From Chryseobacterium sp. PMSZPI (GTDB taxonomy: Bacteria; Bacteroidota; Bacteroidia; Flavobacteriales; Weeksellaceae): a stretch of DNA of 53,060 bases. How positions within the stretch are numbered: position 1 is the first letter of the stretch; every line of letters begins with the position of its first letter. Shown piece by piece: positions 7,277-18,485 of the stretch. A program made the position numbers and the translations under genes. Below the pieces are notes generated by a model that ran no database searches, had not been told where the DNA came from, and was given only the letters and a program-made list of their open reading frames with translations. The stretch spans positions 1 to 53,060 of the forward strand of contig NZ_PIZV01000059.1 in the NCBI RefSeq assembly GCF_002835665.1, given 5' to 3'.

Positions 7277-9271
7277 ATGAAACTTAAGTACAGCCTGCTG
7301 GCTTTAGCAGCTCCGCTTTTAATGAATGCACAACAAGTAATGACGCCTGAAATTCTTTGGACTTTGAAAAAAGTAGGAGTGCAGGCAGTTTCACCGGATC
7401 AAGCTTCTCTTATTTATAAAGTAGGGCAAGTAGATCTGAAAACAGAAAAAACAAAAAATGAGAACTACTTCCTGAATGTTCTTAATAATCAGTCTTCCAA
7501 AATAGATTTTGGTAAAAAGTCTTTGATTCAATGGGATAAAAACGGTATTTATGCACAGGAAGGAGACAAAATTTATCTTTCTAAGGATGCCGGAAAAACA
7601 TGGACGGAATTTTATACTATCGGTGATGCAGATAATATTGTAATCTCTCCCGACGGTAAGAAAATTGCTTTCAGCAAACAAGTTTTAGTGGAAAAGGTAA
7701 TGGGGAAAGATAAATACAATGATACTCCTAAAACTACGGCTCAGGTGTATACAGACCTAAACCACAGACATTGGGATTACTTTAATGAAGGAAAATACAA
7801 CCACATATTTGTTGTGAATGCTTCTGATAAAGTAGATTCTGCAAAAGATCTATTGGACGGGAAAACCTGGGATTCTCCTCAAAGACCTTTCGGTGGTGCT
7901 GAAGATTTTATCTGGAGCCCGGATTCTGCCCAGCTTTTATATGTAACTAAGCCTAAGAGTGGTAAAGAATATTCAACAAGTACCAATACCGATATTTTCG
8001 CTTATGATTTAGCTTCAGGAACTACAAAAAACCTGACTGAGTCTAATAAAGGATATGATATCAATCCTAAATTCAGCCCGGATGGTAAATCTTTGATCTG
8101 GCAAAGTATGGCCAGAGATGGTTATGAAGCAGATAAGAATGATGTGAAAATCCTGGATTGGAAAACAGGAAAAACAACTAATCTTACCGCAGGATGGGAT
8201 GATAGTGTTTCCGGAGATGTTCTTTGGGGGGCAGATTCAAAAACTATTTACTTCACGGCAGCTTACAGAGGAACAAAACAACTTTTCTCTCTGGATTCTA
8301 AATCTGCAAAAGTACAACAGATCACTAAAGGAGATTTTGATGTTAACGAAATTTTCACTGACAACAAAACTTCACTTTTAGTAGGAAGAACAGACGTAAA
8401 CCATGCAACGGAAATTTTCTCTGTAAATCTGAAAAATGGAGAAATGAAACAAGTTACTGAAGCAAATAAAGATACCTATGCTAAGCTGGCTCAAGGTAAA
8501 TCTGAACTTAAAATGGTAAAAACTTCAGACGGTAAAGAAATGGGAGTATGGTTCCACTATCCACCAAACTTTGATCCGAATAAAAAATATCCTACGCTGG
8601 TATATTGTCAGGGAGGACCACAATCTGCATTGACACAATATTTCAGTGTAAGATGGAACTTTGCCTTAATGACTGCAAACGATTATATCGTGGTAGCTCC
8701 AAACAGAAGAGGTATGCCGGGCTGGGGAACAAAATGGAATGAAGATATTTCCAGAGATTGGGGTGGACAGCCGATGAGAGATTATCTTGCAGCTACCGAT
8801 TATGCGAAGACATTACCCTATGTAGATGGTGACAGAGTCGCAGCAGTGGGAGCAAGTTATGGAGGATACAGTGTATTTATGTTAGCCGGAATCCATGAAA
8901 ACAGATTCAAAACATTTATCGCTCACGACGGATTATTCGATATGAAGTCTTGGTATCTGACGACAGAAGAACTTTGGTTTGCTAATTGGGATCTTGGTTC
9001 TCCATGGGAAAAGCCACTTCCAAAAGCATATACAGAATTCAATCCAAGCAATTTTGTAGAAAAATGGAATAAGCCAATCATGATTGTTCAGGGAGGAATT
9101 GATTTCCGTGTACCTTACGAACAGGGGCAGGAAGCTTTCCAGGCTGCAAAATTAAGAGGATTAAAATCTAAATTGGTTTACTTCCCGAACGAAAATCACT
9201 GGGTACTTCATCCTCAAAACGGATTGGTATGGCAGAGAGAATTCTTCGATTGGTTGAAAGAAACTTTGTAA
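7277..9271 (+). CDS. Secreted S9-family prolyl oligopeptidase-like peptidase
   Basis: 664 aa with a short signal peptide (MKLKYSLLALAAPLLMNAQ), so periplasmic or exported. Residues about 30-400 form a beta-propeller with WD40-like PD40 blades (ISPDGKKIAFSK, WSPDSAQLLYVT, FSPDGKSLIWQS). The C-terminal 250 residues are the alpha/beta-hydrolase domain with nucleophile elbow GASYGGY, an Asp in GGIDFRVPYEQ and a His in NENHWVLHP. These order as the Ser-Asp-His triad of S9 (dipeptidyl-peptidase IV / acylaminoacyl-peptidase type). Role: trimming of peptides in the envelope, probably nutritional. Exact specificity is not readable. Confidence 0.93.
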   Translation: MKLKYSLLALAAPLLMNAQQVMTPEILWTLKKVGVQAVSPDQASLIYKVGQVDLKTEKTKNENYFLNVLNNQSSKIDFGKKSLIQWDKNGIYAQEGDKIYLSKDAGKTWTEFYTIGDADNIVISPDGKKIAFSKQVLVEKVMGKDKYNDTPKTTAQVYTDLNHRHWDYFNEGKYNHIFVVNASDKVDSAKDLLDGKTWDSPQRPFGGAEDFIWSPDSAQLLYVTKPKSGKEYSTSTNTDIFAYDLASGTTKNLTESNKGYDINPKFSPDGKSLIWQSMARDGYEADKNDVKILDWKTGKTTNLTAGWDDSVSGDVLWGADSKTIYFTAAYRGTKQLFSLDSKSAKVQQITKGDFDVNEIFTDNKTSLLVGRTDVNHATEIFSVNLKNGEMKQVTEANKDTYAKLAQGKSELKMVKTSDGKEMGVWFHYPPNFDPNKKYPTLVYCQGGPQSALTQYFSVRWNFALMTANDYIVVAPNRRGMPGWGTKWNEDISRDWGGQPMRDYLAATDYAKTLPYVDGDRVAAVGASYGGYSVFMLAGIHENRFKTFIAHDGLFDMKSWYLTTEELWFANWDLGSPWEKPLPKAYTEFNPSNFVEKWNKPIMIVQGGIDFRVPYEQGQEAFQAAKLRGLKSKLVYFPNENHWVLHPQNGLVWQREFFDWLKETL

Positions 9272-9285
9272 TAAACATCAATAGG

Positions 9286-9309
9286 AGCGGACTTTAGTCC
9301 GCTTTTTTT
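9286..9309 (+). terminator. Intrinsic terminator after the S9 peptidase
   Basis: AGCGGACT-TT-AGTCCGCT forms an 8-bp perfect stem followed by a T-run, 15 nt after the stop codon. Confidence 0.85.
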
Positions 9310-9495
9310 ATGATAAAAAATCAAACGGTTTTAAGCCAAAACACACAAATGACGCGAATATTTCACAAATTTTCACAATGACCTTTAGTAGTTCCTATCG
9401 TGGTCATTTAATTTACCAACTAATTTTGTCATCCAGCAGGGATCCAGCCAGCGCTATTTCATCATGAAAAGCGAAAAGATTTTAGCCAAAATTGA
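9310..9495. repeat. Decayed interspersed repeat words upstream of the glycosylase gene
   Basis: Contains AACACACAAATGACGCGAATATTTCACAAATTTTCACAATG (written here only as a region, 9338-9378), a type of intergenic repeat common in these genomes. Near 9428-9450 is GTCATCCAGCAGGGATCC, related to the GTCATCCTG family seen at 10.1, 43.6 and 50.7 kb. No gene seen. Confidence 0.4.
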
Positions 9496-9503
9496 TATAT
9501 TTG
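9496..9503 (+). promoter_or_regulatory. -7 box (TATATTTG) almost touching the glycosylase start codon
   Basis: A perfect TAnnTTTG ends 3 nt before the ATG at 9507. Transcription would begin at or within a few nt of the start codon, so the mRNA is probably leaderless. This also rules out the TTG at 9492 as start. Confidence 0.65.
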
Positions 9504-9506
9504 AAG

Positions 9507-9998
9507 ATGCAAAATCGTATTTCTTCCTTTCCACCATTTATTGATGATCAATCTGAAATTCTGATTTTAGGATCCATTCCGGGAGTAAAATCATTGGAAA
9601 AACAACAATATTATGCCCATCCACAGAATAAGTTTTGGAAAATTATCTTTGAATTGTTGCATGAGGAATTCACGGAAGACTATGACCAAAGAATTAATAC
9701 CTTAAAGAAATACCATATTGCTCTTTGGGATGTCATCGATTCTTGTGAAAGAAAAGGAAGCCTTGATTCCGAGATCAGAAATGAGGAAGCCAATCAAATT
9801 GCTGAACTTTTGGAAGAGTATCAAAATATTAAAGCGATTTTTTGCAACGGAGGGAAGTCTTATAAGAATTTACAAAAGCTTTTAGGGAAAAACTACAGAC
9901 TCCCTATTTTTCTAATGCCATCCACAAGTCCGCTTCACACTATCTCTTTTGAAAAGAAACTGGAAGGATGGAAGAAGGTTTTGGAGTTTTTAGGGTGA
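9507..9998 (+). CDS. DNA glycosylase of the uracil/hypoxanthine-DNA glycosylase superfamily
   Basis: 163 aa from the ATG at 9507 (MQNRISSFPPFIDDQSEILI). Motif 1 is LILGSIPGVKSLEKQQYYAHPQNKFW, typical of the hypoxanthine-DNA glycosylase / family-6 UDG-like group. The C-terminal motif is MPSTSPLH. These enzymes flip out and excise deaminated bases (hypoxanthine or uracil) for base excision repair. Length is normal for the family (about 160 aa). Promoter and start are discussed at 9496. Confidence 0.85.
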   Translation: MQNRISSFPPFIDDQSEILILGSIPGVKSLEKQQYYAHPQNKFWKIIFELLHEEFTEDYDQRINTLKKYHIALWDVIDSCERKGSLDSEIRNEEANQIAELLEEYQNIKAIFCNGGKSYKNLQKLLGKNYRLPIFLMPSTSPLHTISFEKKLEGWKKVLEFLG

Positions 9999-10120
9999 GA
10001 GAGTATTAGAGTTTTAGAGTGTGGGTGAACTTTTAATTTATTCAATAATGACACTTGATAAATGAAGATATAGATTTCTATGGAATGACAAAGTGTAAGA
10101 ACAATCTAAGCGCGCTGTTT

Positions 10121-10207
10121 ATCATTCCCGCAGGAATCTCAACAATGATCATCATATTTTGATATAATATACTTTGTTGAGATTCCTCGTTATGCTCGGA
10201 ATGACAA
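10121..10207. repeat. MITE-like imperfect inverted repeat (GTCATTCC / AGGAATCTCAACAA family)
   Basis: Left arm TCATTCCCGCAGGAATCTCAACAA (10122-10145, quoted only as a landmark) is complementary to the right arm ending TTGTTGAGATTCCT...GGAATGA (10174-10204). AGGAATCTCAACAA pairs perfectly with TTGTTGAGATTCCT, and TCATTCC with GGAATGA, with a bulge of CGTTATGCTC in the right arm. A third GGAATGACAA occurs at 10082. No ORF. It lies at the 3' end of the convergent gene pair. Confidence 0.7.
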
Positions 10208-10245
10208 GTGCTTCTATTTTAGAATTAATAAAACATTGTTGATAG

Positions 10246-11291
10246 CTATTGATTTTCCAAGCTTTCTTTACTCTTTGACAAATACATTCTCAGTCCTTTT
10301 AATAGCTCTAGCTGATTCTTCGTTCGATCCAAATTATGTTCCGGATAAGTGATAGAATAGTAAGTGCTTCCATTCAGATAATCGGTTAGAAAACGAAGCT
10401 CCTGGATATAAATAGCGACTTGTGCGGCATAATCAAGATGATCAGATTCTTCCGAAGTCAACTTTTCCTTTAGGTGAAAGAGAAAACCTTCTTTTACAAC
10501 TTTATACATTTCAGGGTTAAAATTGTTTTGGGCACTTCCATCATCTTCATGAGTTGTATTGGTATAGGATTGGATCATCGTTCCAAAATCATATAAAATG
10601 GTAGAAATCATCATGGTATCCAAATCAATTACAGCTAACGGATTATGATGCTGATCGAAGAGGATGTTGCTGATTTTTACATCCGCATGGATAATTCTTC
10701 TGGGAAGTTGATTACTTCTCTCCATTTGAATCCATTTATCGGGCAAGGATAGAAACTGGTTGGTAATTTCTATTTCTGTTCTTGCATTTTCTCTTAAATG
10801 AGGAGCAGCATCTTTTAGAGCATTTTTATAATCTGCCAGCCTTTTTTCAAAATTGAGGAAATTGGGAAGGGTGTCTTCGATGGCAGGCAATTGTTCAGTA
10901 TTTATAACGGTAAGGAAATAACTGAAGGTTTTAGCTGCTTCAAAAGCTATTTCTAAAGATGGAGTGGTAAGAAAGGTAGTACTATTTTCCACAAAACTCA
11001 GCATACGCCATGGCTCATTATTGGTATCTCTTACCAAAAGTTGATGGGTAAGGCAAGGAATAGGTTCGATAATTTGAAATTGATAATTATTCGATCTAAG
11101 AAGCTCATTAATCATTAAATGATTGTTGATGACGATTTCCGGTCGTTGGAAAACGTTTTGATTGATCTTTTGCAGGATAAACTTTTTCTTTTGGTCTCTG
11201 TCTTCCAAAAGGTAAGTTGTATTGATCAATCCATCTGTAATAGGAATGAGACTGTAATGATCTGTATCAATAAATTGTCTTACAACTGCTT

Positions 11292-11301
<10 letters not shown>
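10246..11301 (-). CDS. Aminoglycoside-phosphotransferase-fold kinase, probable N-acetylhexosamine 1-kinase-like
   Basis: 351 aa of the APH/ChoK-like fold. N-terminal ITDGLINTTYLLEDRDQKKK matches the nucleotide-loop region (GxxNxxY) of NahK-type kinases. IHADVKISNILFD (about residue 205) carries the catalytic HxDxxxxN, and VIDLDTMM the Mg-binding Asp. Its start overlaps the end of the nucleotidyltransferase gene by 10 nt, and that gene follows a GH109 enzyme gene. This suggests phosphorylation of the sugar released by GH109 (GalNAc or GlcNAc) at the anomeric carbon. Substrate is inferred from context; the fold assignment is firm. Confidence 0.8.
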
Positions 11302-13587
<2,286 letters not shown>

Positions 13588-13599
13588 CTATTTTTTTTC

Positions 13600-13607
13600 T
13601 AAATATA
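13600..13607 (-). promoter_or_regulatory. -7-like box (TATATTTA) for the GH109 operon
   Basis: The minus strand reads TATATTTA, one mismatch from TAnnTTTG, 12 nt before the ATG at 13587. Confidence 0.4.
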
Positions 13608-14036
13608 TTAAAACTTTTTCATAGAATGGTGAACGTTTTTTAGCGAAAGGGGCGATGGGGTGGGAGTTACGGAGTTGTAGGGTTTGAGAGTGGGAGAGTT
13701 TTGGAGTTTCAGTGTGAGATGTGAAGTTCAGGATAGCTTGGGGTGAGTAGCTAAGGATTGTTCAGAATGCATGGTGGAGAGAATATTAATGTTTTAAGAA
13801 GTGAATATAAAAAAACATTGCATAACCTATTATGATTTCTACAATGGCTACCATTTCAAAGTGTGACAATTTCTCTCCTCTGGAGGGGTGGCAAAGATTC
13901 AAAGCATTTTTGACGGGGTGGTTAAATAAAAACAAAATATTGAAATAATAAAAAATACCCATTCACTTACAATGCAAAATTGCCTATTGACATTTAAGTC
14001 TTTAATCTCTGTATTTCACGTTTAATTTCGCAAAAA
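13608..14036. repeat. Intergenic region with G-rich low-complexity tract and a CTCCTCTGGAGGGG repeat element
   Basis: No gene. About 13650-13740 is a degenerate GGGAGAG/GAGTTTTGGAGTTT-like tract on the plus strand; a shorter relative occurs at 9995-10025. At 13873-13924 is a compact element, CTCCTCTGGAGGGGTGGC then TTCAAAGCATTTTTGA then CGGGGTGGTT, containing a CCTCTGGAGG palindrome. I take it as one copy of an interspersed intergenic repeat; it does not look like a terminator because it has no T-tract. Confidence 0.5.
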
Positions 14037-15113
14037 TCATTGCCCATAATAACTTTTAATCAATCTTTCTCTCATTTTGTTCAGATATTTAATGTCTTTG
14101 GTGTTGGAAAGAATAATGATAGTGAGGTTTTTATCTATCAGGTGTACCCAGTTGGCACTATGTCCGTATCCTTCTCCCTGACGCTCAGCAAACAAGGTAG
14201 TAACAGATCCGAATTTTTTAGGATATACCCAGAAACCAAGTGCAGTATCTTCCAGTTGTTTATCTGCGGTAAGCATGGTTTCTAATGTTTTTTGATTGAA
14301 AAGAGCAGCGTTAAAAATGGCTTGATCAAAAATGAGCAAATCCTTTGGTGTAGAATACATCGCTCCGGCTGAATAGAAATTATCAATATAGGTATTGGTA
14401 GGCATATGCAGTGCAAATGGATCACTTGGGTCAGCCGAATATCCTTCGTCAATATTTTTGATGATGTCATTATGGTGAAGAAATCCTGTATTCTGCATAT
14501 GGAGAGGAATAAGTATTTGCTTCTTTAAGACTTCTTCAAATGGTTTATCATATATTTTTTCGATAATCTTTCCGAGGAGTATAAAATCACCATTATTATA
14601 ACTGAATTTTGTTCCGGGTTTATCAATAAGTTTTTCAGAGAGGAATGTGGTAATGAATTCATCCAGATTCCATAGAGTATTATCATAGGCCTGATGGATC
14701 AGTTCCGGTGAGCTGATGTCTTTATGATCTCTGCCGCTGCTATACGTAAGCAGATTTCTTATGGTGACTTTCCGGGCTGCTTCTCCTTTATATTCGGGAT
14801 AATAAGTAGAAATCGTGGCATCTAAATCAATTTTACCCTTTTCATAAAGCTGCATGATCAATACTGCTGTAAAGGTTTTGGTAAGGGAGAAGATGTGAAA
14901 TTTTGTTTCATCAGAAAAAGGAATGTTATAATGCCTGTTGGACTGGCCTTTATAAGTAAGTAATTCAGTTTTCCCATTTCGAGCTATTAAAACAGAACCG
15001 TTGAAGTTATCCTTTTTCACACAGGAATCAATCACTTGTTTCACTTTCTGTATTTGCGAATAGGCTAGATTAATTGATATCAATAATAATAGCCCCGACA
15101 GTGTATTTTTCAT
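14037..15113 (-). CDS. Secreted serine hydrolase of the beta-lactamase/penicillin-binding (class C, S12) family
   Basis: 358 aa with signal peptide (MKNTLSGLLLLISINLAYSQ). The S-x-x-K nucleophile motif is FSLTKTFTAV (about residue 77), the Y-x-N motif is SYNNGDFILLG (about 170), and GYGHSANW near residue 316 stands where the third (KTG-like/HxG) box is expected. The family includes esterases, D-aminopeptidases and true AmpC beta-lactamases. Nothing here points to antibiotic resistance in particular, and the gene has no ampR-like neighbour. Monocistronic. Confidence 0.85.
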   Translation of the reverse strand: MKNTLSGLLLLISINLAYSQIQKVKQVIDSCVKKDNFNGSVLIARNGKTELLTYKGQSNRHYNIPFSDETKFHIFSLTKTFTAVLIMQLYEKGKIDLDATISTYYPEYKGEAARKVTIRNLLTYSSGRDHKDISSPELIHQAYDNTLWNLDEFITTFLSEKLIDKPGTKFSYNNGDFILLGKIIEKIYDKPFEEVLKKQILIPLHMQNTGFLHHNDIIKNIDEGYSADPSDPFALHMPTNTYIDNFYSAGAMYSTPKDLLIFDQAIFNAALFNQKTLETMLTADKQLEDTALGFWVYPKKFGSVTTLFAERQGEGYGHSANWVHLIDKNLTIIILSNTKDIKYLNKMRERLIKSYYGQ

Positions 15114-15385
15114 TGGCTCATACTTTAAGAATAATGAATTGAATTACTTAGAGTCTGTTTAAATTTTAAAAATTGATTTACCATTTTTTATTACGAATAA
15201 GTTTCACCATTAAGATTCTTAAGATTTTTAGAATATTAAGTTTGAGCTCCGCTTTAAGGCACTTTGCTTATAAAAATCTTTGATTTTTTCTTAATTAATC
15301 TCAATAACTTAATTAATCTTAATGGTTCAAATAAATTTTAATAAAATTTAAACAGGTTCTTACTTTAAAGATAGTAATTTGTGCA
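15114..15385. repeat. Intergenic region with TTAAGATT / TTAATTAATCT repeats
   Basis: No ORF. Contains repeated words ACCATTAAGATTCTTAAGATTTT (15208-15230 region) mirrored by CTTAATTAATCTTAATGG (15308-15325), so the segment is an imperfect inverted repeat of about 120 bp. An internal AAAAATC-TTT-GATTTTT palindrome is shared with 5445-5462. It looks like a decayed mobile repeat rather than a regulator. Confidence 0.45.
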
Positions 15386-16078
15386 TTACTTTTCTAAATA
15401 ATATACCTCCTCATAAGGTTGGATGAGTACCCAGCCATGTCCTGAGAATTTCATCTGGAACTCTTCACCACTTCCTCTTCCGATAAGGCTTTTAAAAGAA
15501 ACATTGGTTTTCAGTTCGGGACTTAAATTTCCAGACCATGCAACGGTTGCATTAGGATCCGTGAAAACAGGAGTATCCGGGGTTACCAATAATGTTAAAG
15601 GGTCTCCGTGGGTTGTAATAGCGATATGGCCCGTTCCTGAAAGTTTAACCTGGAAAAGTCCGCCGGACATCATTCCTGCGATACTTTTAAGCATAGTGAT
15701 GTCACTCTTTACACTCTGTTCGTGTGCTAATACATCATTGCCATTTACACAAACCGATTCATTATTCAAATAAAGAATACGAACTTTCTTTCCAGAGTCT
15801 GCTACATACAATTTTCCTGTTCCTTCAGCTTTCATCAGTTTGGACCCCTCACCGCTGATGGCTTTCTTTAAAAGATTACCAAGACCACCGGAAAGCATTC
15901 CTTGTCTTTCAAAATTGATATTACCCACATAGCTTACCATACTTCCTCTTTTTGTCCATACTGCCTGATTGTTAAGATTAATTTCTAAAAGATGTTTGGT
16001 TTCAAGCTCAAAATAGTCTCTTTGTTGCGGATTTTCTTTAGTTTCATTGATGAATGCTTCTATTGAATACTTACTCAT
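15386..16078 (-). CDS. AIM24 family protein
   Basis: 230 aa, no signal peptide. Resembles the AIM24 (PF01987) beta-roll family: long runs of short strands and glycines (GNINFERQGMLSGGLGNLLKKAISGEG, LFQVKLSGTGHIAITTHGDP, EEFQMKFSGHGWVLIQP; cited as landmarks), ending in the typical GxGWVxIQP. Function in bacteria is not established. It is monocistronic and divergent from queA. Confidence 0.85.
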   Translation of the reverse strand: MSKYSIEAFINETKENPQQRDYFELETKHLLEINLNNQAVWTKRGSMVSYVGNINFERQGMLSGGLGNLLKKAISGEGSKLMKAEGTGKLYVADSGKKVRILYLNNESVCVNGNDVLAHEQSVKSDITMLKSIAGMMSGGLFQVKLSGTGHIAITTHGDPLTLLVTPDTPVFTDPNATVAWSGNLSPELKTNVSFKSLIGRGSGEEFQMKFSGHGWVLIQPYEEVYYLEK

Positions 16079-16196
16079 AGGGTTGGATTTTTAATTTTTT
16101 CTCAAAAGTAACCTTTTTAAACTTTTAAAATTCCCGTAAAATCACGGTTTTTAATTTGATTACAAATAATACTTGACAAAGGGGTATTGAATGTCG

Positions 16197-16204
16197 TATA
16201 TTTG
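16197..16204 (+). promoter_or_regulatory. queA promoter: -7 box TATATTTG with upstream TTGAC
   Basis: A perfect TAnnTTTG at 16197-16204 with TTGAC at 16173-16177, start-to-start spacing 24 nt, typical of a strong Bacteroidota promoter. The UTR of about 50 nt holds a 7-bp hairpin, AAATTAC-ACCTT-GTAATTT (about 16214-16232). It does not match a preQ1 aptamer. Confidence 0.7.
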
Positions 16205-16259
16205 CACTCCGAAAATTACACCTTGTAATTTCAATAATTTTTAAACCGTAATTTAAAAA

Positions 16260-17309
16260 ATGAAAACATCAGATTTTAATTTTGATCTTCCTGCGGAATT
16301 ATTAGCAGAACACCCATCAGAGCACAGAGACGAAGCTAGATTAATGGTACTTGATAGAAAAACACAAACTATCGAGCACAAATTATTTAAAGATGTAGTG
16401 GATTATTTTGATGAGGATGATTTATTTATCTTCAACAATACGAAAGTTTTCCCTGCGCGTCTTTATGGAAACAAAGAAAAAACAGGTGCTAAAATTGAAG
16501 TTTTCCTTTTAAGAGAGCTTGATAAGGAAACCAGAGTATGGGATGTATTGGTAGACCCTGCAAGAAAAATCAGAATTGGTAACAAATTATTCTTCACAGA
16601 AGATGAGTCTTTGGTAGCTGAGGTTATCGATAACACTACTTCAAGAGGAAGAACATTAAGATTCTTATTCGACGGTTCTTATGAAGAATTCAGATCGAAA
16701 CTTAAGGAATTAGGAGAAACTCCACTTCCAAAATATATCAAAAGAGCAGTAGAGCCGGAAGATGCAGAAAGATACCAGACGATCTACGCTAAAGTAGAAG
16801 GAGCGGTAGCTGCACCTACAGCAGGTCTTCACTTCTCTAAGCATTTGATGAAAAGATTAGAGATCAAAGGAATCAATTTTGCTGAAGTTACCCTTCACGT
16901 AGGTTTAGGAACTTTCAACCCAATTGAAGTAGAAGATCTTTCTAAGCACAAAATGGAATCTGAAGAGATTATCATTGATGAGAAAAATGCTGCTATTATC
17001 AACAAAGCAGTTGACACTCACAGAAGAGTTTGTGCAGTAGGAACTACAACAATGAGAGCCTTGGAAACTTCTGTTTCTTCAAACAAAAAAATCTCTGCTT
17101 TCAATGGTTGGACTAATAAATTCATCTATCCTCCTCACGATTTTGGAGTAGCGAACTCAATGATCACAAACTTCCATACACCGAAGTCTACATTGATCAT
17201 GATGATTGCTGCATTTGCAGGAAGAGATTTCGTAATGCATGCGTATGAAGAAGCCGTAAAAGAAAAGTATAAATTCTATTCTTACGGTGATGCAATGTTA
17301 ATTCTATAA
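16260..17309 (+). CDS. queA: tRNA preQ1(34) S-adenosylmethionine ribosyltransferase-isomerase
   Basis: 349 aa, full length. Begins [21 protein letters not shown], with family motifs [55 protein letters not shown] and [17 protein letters not shown]. QueA transfers and isomerises the ribosyl moiety of SAM onto preQ1-modified tRNA to give epoxyqueuosine. It is followed 70 bp later by rlmN on the same strand, across a nested hairpin. Confidence 0.97.
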   Translation: MKTSDFNFDLPAELLAEHPSEHRDEARLMVLDRKTQTIEHKLFKDVVDYFDEDDLFIFNNTKVFPARLYGNKEKTGAKIEVFLLRELDKETRVWDVLVDPARKIRIGNKLFFTEDESLVAEVIDNTTSRGRTLRFLFDGSYEEFRSKLKELGETPLPKYIKRAVEPEDAERYQTIYAKVEGAVAAPTAGLHFSKHLMKRLEIKGINFAEVTLHVGLGTFNPIEVEDLSKHKMESEEIIIDEKNAAIINKAVDTHRRVCAVGTTTMRALETSVSSNKKISAFNGWTNKFIYPPHDFGVANSMITNFHTPKSTLIMMIAAFAGRDFVMHAYEEAVKEKYKFYSYGDAMLIL

Positions 17310-17325
17310 AAAAGATATTAGGTAA

Positions 17326-17376
17326 AAGGTTGCAGGTAATAGTACCTGCTTCCTGAAACCTAAAATCTGCAACCTT
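17326..17376. repeat. Nested inverted repeat between queA and rlmN
   Basis: Outer arms AAGGTTGCAG (17326-17335) and CTGCAACCTT (17367-17376) are perfectly complementary. Inside, GCAGGTA/TACCTGC (17332-17338 and 17343-17349) forms a competing hairpin, and AGGT/ACCT words recur. The right arm ends four bases before the rlmN ATG, so folding could mask its start. No T-tract, so not a classical terminator; probably a small REP-like repeat. Confidence 0.6.
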
Positions 17377-17379
17377 ACA

Positions 17380-18414
17380 ATGAAAGATATCCGTACATTA
17401 TCATTAGACCAGCTTAAAGATTACTTTGAATCTTTAGGTGAAAAACCGTTTCGTGCGAAACAGGTCTATGACTGGTTATGGAGTAAAAACCTCCATTCGA
17501 TTGATGAAATGACGAATCTTTCGAAATCACTTCGTGAAAAAATTTCCGAAGAATATACCATTAACCCTGTTTCCGTAGATTTACTTCAGAAAAGTTCTGA
17601 CGGAACCATCAAAAATGGAGTGAAACTTCATGATGGATTGATGGTGGAATCTGTTCTTATTCCAACAGAAACAAGAACGACAGCCTGTGTTTCTTCACAG
17701 GTAGGCTGCTCATTAAACTGCGAATTCTGTGCTACGGCAAAACTGAAAAGGATGAGAAATCTTGAAGTAGCGGAAATCGTGGATCAGGTTGCCCTGATTG
17801 ACAGCCAAAGTAAAATGTATTTCGACAGACCGCTTTCCAATATCGTATTCATGGGAATGGGAGAGCCGATGATGAATTACAAAAATGTAGTAGAGGCGAT
17901 CAAAAAGATTACCCAGCCAGAAGGATTGGGAATGTCTCCAAGAAGAATCACCGTTTCTACATCAGGTATTCCTAAAATGATCAAAATGCTTGCAGATGAT
18001 GAATTACGCGTGAAACTGGCATTGTCACTTCACTCAGCTATCGAAGTCAAGCGTAATGAAATCATGCCATTCTCCGACAAATTTCCGCTAACGGATATTA
18101 TGGAGTCCCTTCAGTATTGGTATCAAAAGACCGGATCCGTGATCACTTTTGAATACTGTGTATGGAAAGGGATTAATGATGGAGATGAAGATATTAAAGC
18201 ATTAATCAAATACTGCAAACAAGTTCCTTCTAAAGTAAACTTGATTCAATACAATCCAATCGGGGACGGAAAATATGACCAATGCAACAAACAGGCGGAA
18301 GAAAATTACATTCGTCAGCTTGAAAATGCCGGAATTACAGTAATGGTCAGAAGAAGCCGAGGAGGAGATATTGATGCTGCTTGTGGACAGCTTGCCAACA
18401 AAACTACTGATTAA
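17380..18414 (+). CDS. rlmN: 23S rRNA (adenine2503-C2)-methyltransferase RlmN (radical SAM)
   Basis: 344 aa. The radical-SAM cluster motif CSLNCEFCATAK (CxxxCxxC) is at about residues 109-116, followed by GMGEPMMNY. C-terminal VMVRRSRGGDIDAACGQL carries the conserved Cys that forms the methyl-adduct intermediate. The enzyme methylates A2503 of 23S rRNA and A37 of some tRNAs. ATG at 17380 gives MKDIRTLSLDQLKDYFESLG, the family N-terminus. Confidence 0.97.
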   Translation: MKDIRTLSLDQLKDYFESLGEKPFRAKQVYDWLWSKNLHSIDEMTNLSKSLREKISEEYTINPVSVDLLQKSSDGTIKNGVKLHDGLMVESVLIPTETRTTACVSSQVGCSLNCEFCATAKLKRMRNLEVAEIVDQVALIDSQSKMYFDRPLSNIVFMGMGEPMMNYKNVVEAIKKITQPEGLGMSPRRITVSTSGIPKMIKMLADDELRVKLALSLHSAIEVKRNEIMPFSDKFPLTDIMESLQYWYQKTGSVITFEYCVWKGINDGDEDIKALIKYCKQVPSKVNLIQYNPIGDGKYDQCNKQAEENYIRQLENAGITVMVRRSRGGDIDAACGQLANKTTD

Positions 18415-18464
18415 AATTTCCTTAAAAAAAACTTAATTTTCTCTTAAAGAAAAGCTTAAAACCC

Positions 18465-18472
18465 TACCTTTG
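18465..18472 (+). promoter_or_regulatory. -7 box (TACCTTTG) for the sterol-desaturase-like gene
   Basis: TACCTTTG matches TAnnTTTG, 13 nt before the ATG at 18486: a very short UTR. Confidence 0.6.
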
Positions 18473-18485
18473 CATAAAATTATTT

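Noticed and set aside
14037..15113. A resistance beta-lactamase
   Set aside because: Has SxxK and YxN, but the family is broad and there is no supporting context such as ampR or mobile elements.
16205..16259. preQ1 riboswitch before queA
   Set aside because: Only a 7-bp hairpin is present; the preQ1 aptamer's A-rich tail and loop sequence are missing.
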